Assembly (NCBI GenBank): GCA_021521415.1
Contig: JAIQDT010003846.1
Coordinates: 62,001 to 126,000 of the forward strand
DNA from: Bidens hawaiensis
Lineage: Eukaryota > Streptophyta > Magnoliopsida > Asterales > Asteraceae
Length of the DNA: 64,000 nt
Reading direction: 5' to 3'
Position 1 is the stretch's first letter, and each line of letters opens with the position of its first letter. This document shows positions 62,060-64,000 of the stretch, piece after piece. The position numbers and the translations under genes were made by a program. Under the pieces are notes generated by a model. The model did no database searches, was not told the origin of the DNA, and worked only from the letters and a program-made list of their open reading frames with translations.

Positions 62060-62060
<1 letters not shown>
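61330..62060 (+). mobile_element. Short non-autonomous Helitron candidate
   Basis: The 3' end is good: hairpin CCGCTGCATCGCGCGG, then CCACCCGTCTAG and T. The 5' end is proposed at TCTATATATATATA (61330) by the TC rule and is uncertain. No coding capacity; TA runs lie at both borders (61331-61364 and 62061-62101). Confidence 0.6.
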
Positions 62061-62101
<41 letters not shown>

Positions 62102-62104
<3 letters not shown>

Positions 62105-62428
62105 CTTTTAGCCCGCGTATCACGCGTATCATTTCGGAATAATCACTACTAAACAAACGGCCATAAGATGCGGTGATTTTGGCCAAATGGTGCGGTTCTA
62201 GGACCGCACCAAATAGCATCGAATCTTTAGATATAGGAACCGCATCTTTTAAAAAACGCATCGTCTAACCTGTATAGTCATAGCCGCACCTTTTGCATCC
62301 TAAACTGAATAACCAAACCGCATCTTTTAACATATGAACTAACCACACCTTTCAGCTTAAATTCTTTTTTTTTAATTAGCTGGAAACAATATATAAATAT
62401 ATACAAAACCAAATGATATATATATACA
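62102..62428. repeat. Repeated CCGCATCTTTT words and a hairpin
   Basis: GGTGCGGTTCTAGGACCGCACC (62192-62213) is a perfect 8-bp-stem hairpin. Around it AACCGCATCTTTTAA, AGCCGCACCTTTTG and CCACACCTTTCAG recur. This looks like the subterminal region of a DNA transposon, which I cannot name. Confidence 0.5.
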
Positions 62429-62466
62429 CTAGTAGGAGAGCACGCGCGTTGCAGCGGGTGTCCTAA
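62429..62466 (-). mobile_element. Helitron 3' terminus on the minus strand
   Basis: The minus strand reads GGACACCCGCTGCAACGCGC, then GTGCTCTCCTACTAG followed by T, a standard plant Helitron 3' end. The body would extend to the right (62467 onward); its 5' end was not located. Confidence 0.65.
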
Positions 62467-63105
62467 CGATTTTCGCTGGTCTTCGAGCTACAAACATATA
62501 TTTGTAGGTATCTCATTATAAGAAATGCACATAATGCATTATTTTATGATATAAAAAAAGACAAAATGGCATAAGACGTCCGTTATGTTTGCGCGGTTTT
62601 TCAATTGACGTCCTTTGGCAAACTTAATGACAGAGAGCATCCTTTATATTTGAAAACTCTATCACGTTTTGTCCTTTGACCCTAACCCAGTTAATTATTT
62701 TCGTTAAACCTGGTCATGTGCAAGACACATGAGGGTATTTTTGTAACTTTACATATTTATTTATTAAATTACATTTTATCTCTCTCTCTCTCCATCCACC
62801 ATCCTCAACTCTCCCTCTCTCCAGCATTCAAACTTACCATCATCACCAACCAACCACCACCGGCCACCACATGCCACTGCTAGCTTCATCACTTTTCACC
62901 AGGACCATCACTTTCCACCGCCATCACCAGATGTTGCGACCACCAATTTCCACCGGCAGCAGATGGTTGACATTGAACAGAGATTTGGGAGGTCACCAAG
63001 ATCCAAACCCAAACCCTAAAGCATTTCACTGGTTGTAAACCCAAATCCCTTATTGATTCTCAATTATATGTAGTGTAGGTGCAAACCCTAATTTTTCTAT
63101 ATCAA
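62467..63105. other. Non-coding repeat-like region
   Basis: Contains a (CT)n tract near 62781-62796 and CCACC-rich stretches at 62800-62960. No reliable gene. The tract may be the interior of the Helitron ending at 62429 or the downstream side of the ORF at 63106. Confidence 0.45.
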
Positions 63106-64000
63106 TTATTCAACAAAAATCAAAATCATTTGCAGTCCCGTGTCCATCGTCATCCACCTTTTCGGAGCACAGTTAACCAAGTGCATTGGATCGTACACTC
63201 TTAAGATCTCATGTTCGTCTTCATTTTCCATCACGGCCTCAGCAGTCTGGCAATCAACATACCACACTTGAGATCCTTCAACACATCCTGGGGCATAAGC
63301 TCCATAGGAACCTCTTTCAAACACCGAATCGGCTTGTATTTCATCACCATCCAGGGCTTACCATCAGCCCTCATTCCCCGTTCCTTATCTTCGATCAGCT
63401 TCCCCTTTTGAGGCTTTAATAACTCAAACTTTTTCTCTTTAACACTCTCCTTCCATAAATTCTTCCCAGCCCATCTCGCAAAATCATCATCACTTCTATT
63501 AATCAACCTTAAACTAGGCAAATCTTTCATTTCACACTCAGGCAACGTGTTGAGCGACCTCAAAGCCTTAGCAAAGTACTGAATCCCATCATATCTTTTT
63601 ATAACAAACAGCTTTAACCTTTCATCATACAACCATCAAATAATACATTTCTTCGATTCAGCATAACCCTTAATATATTGTATCTTTTCTTGAACATCGC
63701 GGGTACCACTGGTTTCTTAGTTTTGAAAAACCACTGAGCACAACCTTCTTTCCACCTTGGCTGCTCTTCCCACTCAGAATCGCCCGAAACATTTTCATCT
63801 TGAACAAATTCTATTGATCAACACTTGGAATGTCATGCTCAACATTATCATCAATTATCTCTCCTTCCTCTAACCCACTATCGATCTCTATCTGTTCACC
63901 AATTTTCTCAATCTCACTAATAATTAGCACATTGTCACCCAACTCATCCTCATCATCAACAACCACTGTCTCACCACCTGCACTGCCCGATGGACCAGCA
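63106..64000 (-). pseudogene. ORF related to the Sirevirus third ORF (partial)
   Basis: From the window edge leftwards the minus strand gives an acidic segment (VVVDDEDELGDNVLIIS, then EEGEIIDDNVEHD), then SEWEEQPRWKEGCAQWFFK, then a 133-codon frame (63632-63231) with YDERLKLFVIKRYDGIQYF and KFELLKPQKGKLIEDKE, and finally 63324-63106 with ILRVYDPMHLVNCAPKRW. The order acidic region, FELLKPQ/FKFFEPQ, RVxDPMxLVN is shared with 12500-11504 in the nested Sirevirus. Frame changes near 63640 and 63280 indicate decay or sequencing error. The start lies outside the window. No function is known to me. Confidence 0.6.

Noticed and set aside
61998..62261. Minus-strand frame of 87 codons with an alternating Ile-Tyr run
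   Set aside because: It crosses a (TA)n run and a Helitron end; no domain is present.
1..64000. An intact host gene, tRNA or rRNA gene, or a novel functional gene system
   Set aside because: Every recognisable coding segment belongs to a decayed mobile element. I saw no tRNA- or rRNA-like sequence apart from tRNA-complementary primer sites, but a dedicated search was not possible.

Overview
This window is a stack of transposable elements with no intact host gene that I can recognise. AT-rich plant sequence, Sirevirus-type Ty1/copia, Athila-type Ty3/gypsy, hAT-type MITEs and Helitrons point to a eudicot nuclear genome. The similarity of the Sirevirus proteins to composite-family (Asteraceae) elements is from memory and is an inference.

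Layout. (1) 1-6935, minus strand: a 5'-truncated Athila element with gag, protease, RT, RNase H and integrase remains, its polypurine tract at 670-685 and its 3' LTR at 1-669. A short Ty1/copia gag-protease fragment (6936-7905) abuts it. (2) ~7925-35990, plus strand: a Sirevirus-like copia element ('host Sirevirus') with 5' LTR, tRNA-Met PBS, gag, pol and a long 3' non-coding tail, cut twice by later insertions. (2a) A complete 15.05-kb Sirevirus on the minus strand (10831-25877) sits inside the host gag. It has two 552-bp LTRs, a TTAAT target duplication, gag, pol, a long non-coding tract and a third ORF before the 3' LTR, and it carries a 438-bp hAT MITE (17640-18077) with a perfect 8-bp target duplication. 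(2b) A 3.2-kb non-coding LTR element (32099-35283) sits in the host tail. (3) 35991-36896: an Athila gag start with its tRNA-Asp PBS, ending in a patchwork of repeated PBS pieces. (4) 36893-41859: an inverted, nearly identical copy of 24631-29748. It spans the junction between the host Sirevirus and the nested one, so it is a segmental duplication and not a transposition product. A MITE (41860-42314) and an Athila LTR (to 43947) follow. (5) 43948-48464: a decayed plus-strand copia with its 3' LTR. (6) 48465-60405: a non-coding LTR retrotransposon on the minus strand (target duplication AGTAA). It contains a 2.4-kb solo LTR of another family and, in its own 5' LTR, a 3.6-kb Helitron. (7) 60406-64000: simple repeats, a small MITE, two Helitron termini and, at the right edge, a minus-strand ORF related to the third ORF of the nested Sirevirus.

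Relative order from the sequence: host Sirevirus, then the nested Sirevirus (its two LTRs differ at roughly 8% of sites by eye), then the inverted duplication (the LTR copies in the two arms look identical over about 300 bp). All coding regions carry stops, frameshifts or lost catalytic residues.

The most striking unexplained signals are: dense clusters of TAACGAAT / ATTCGTTA octamers in LTRs and leaders of several different elements, including a probably gypsy-type solo LTR; the 5-kb inverted repeat with its chimeric junction; and the Sirevirus third ORF with a relative at the right edge.
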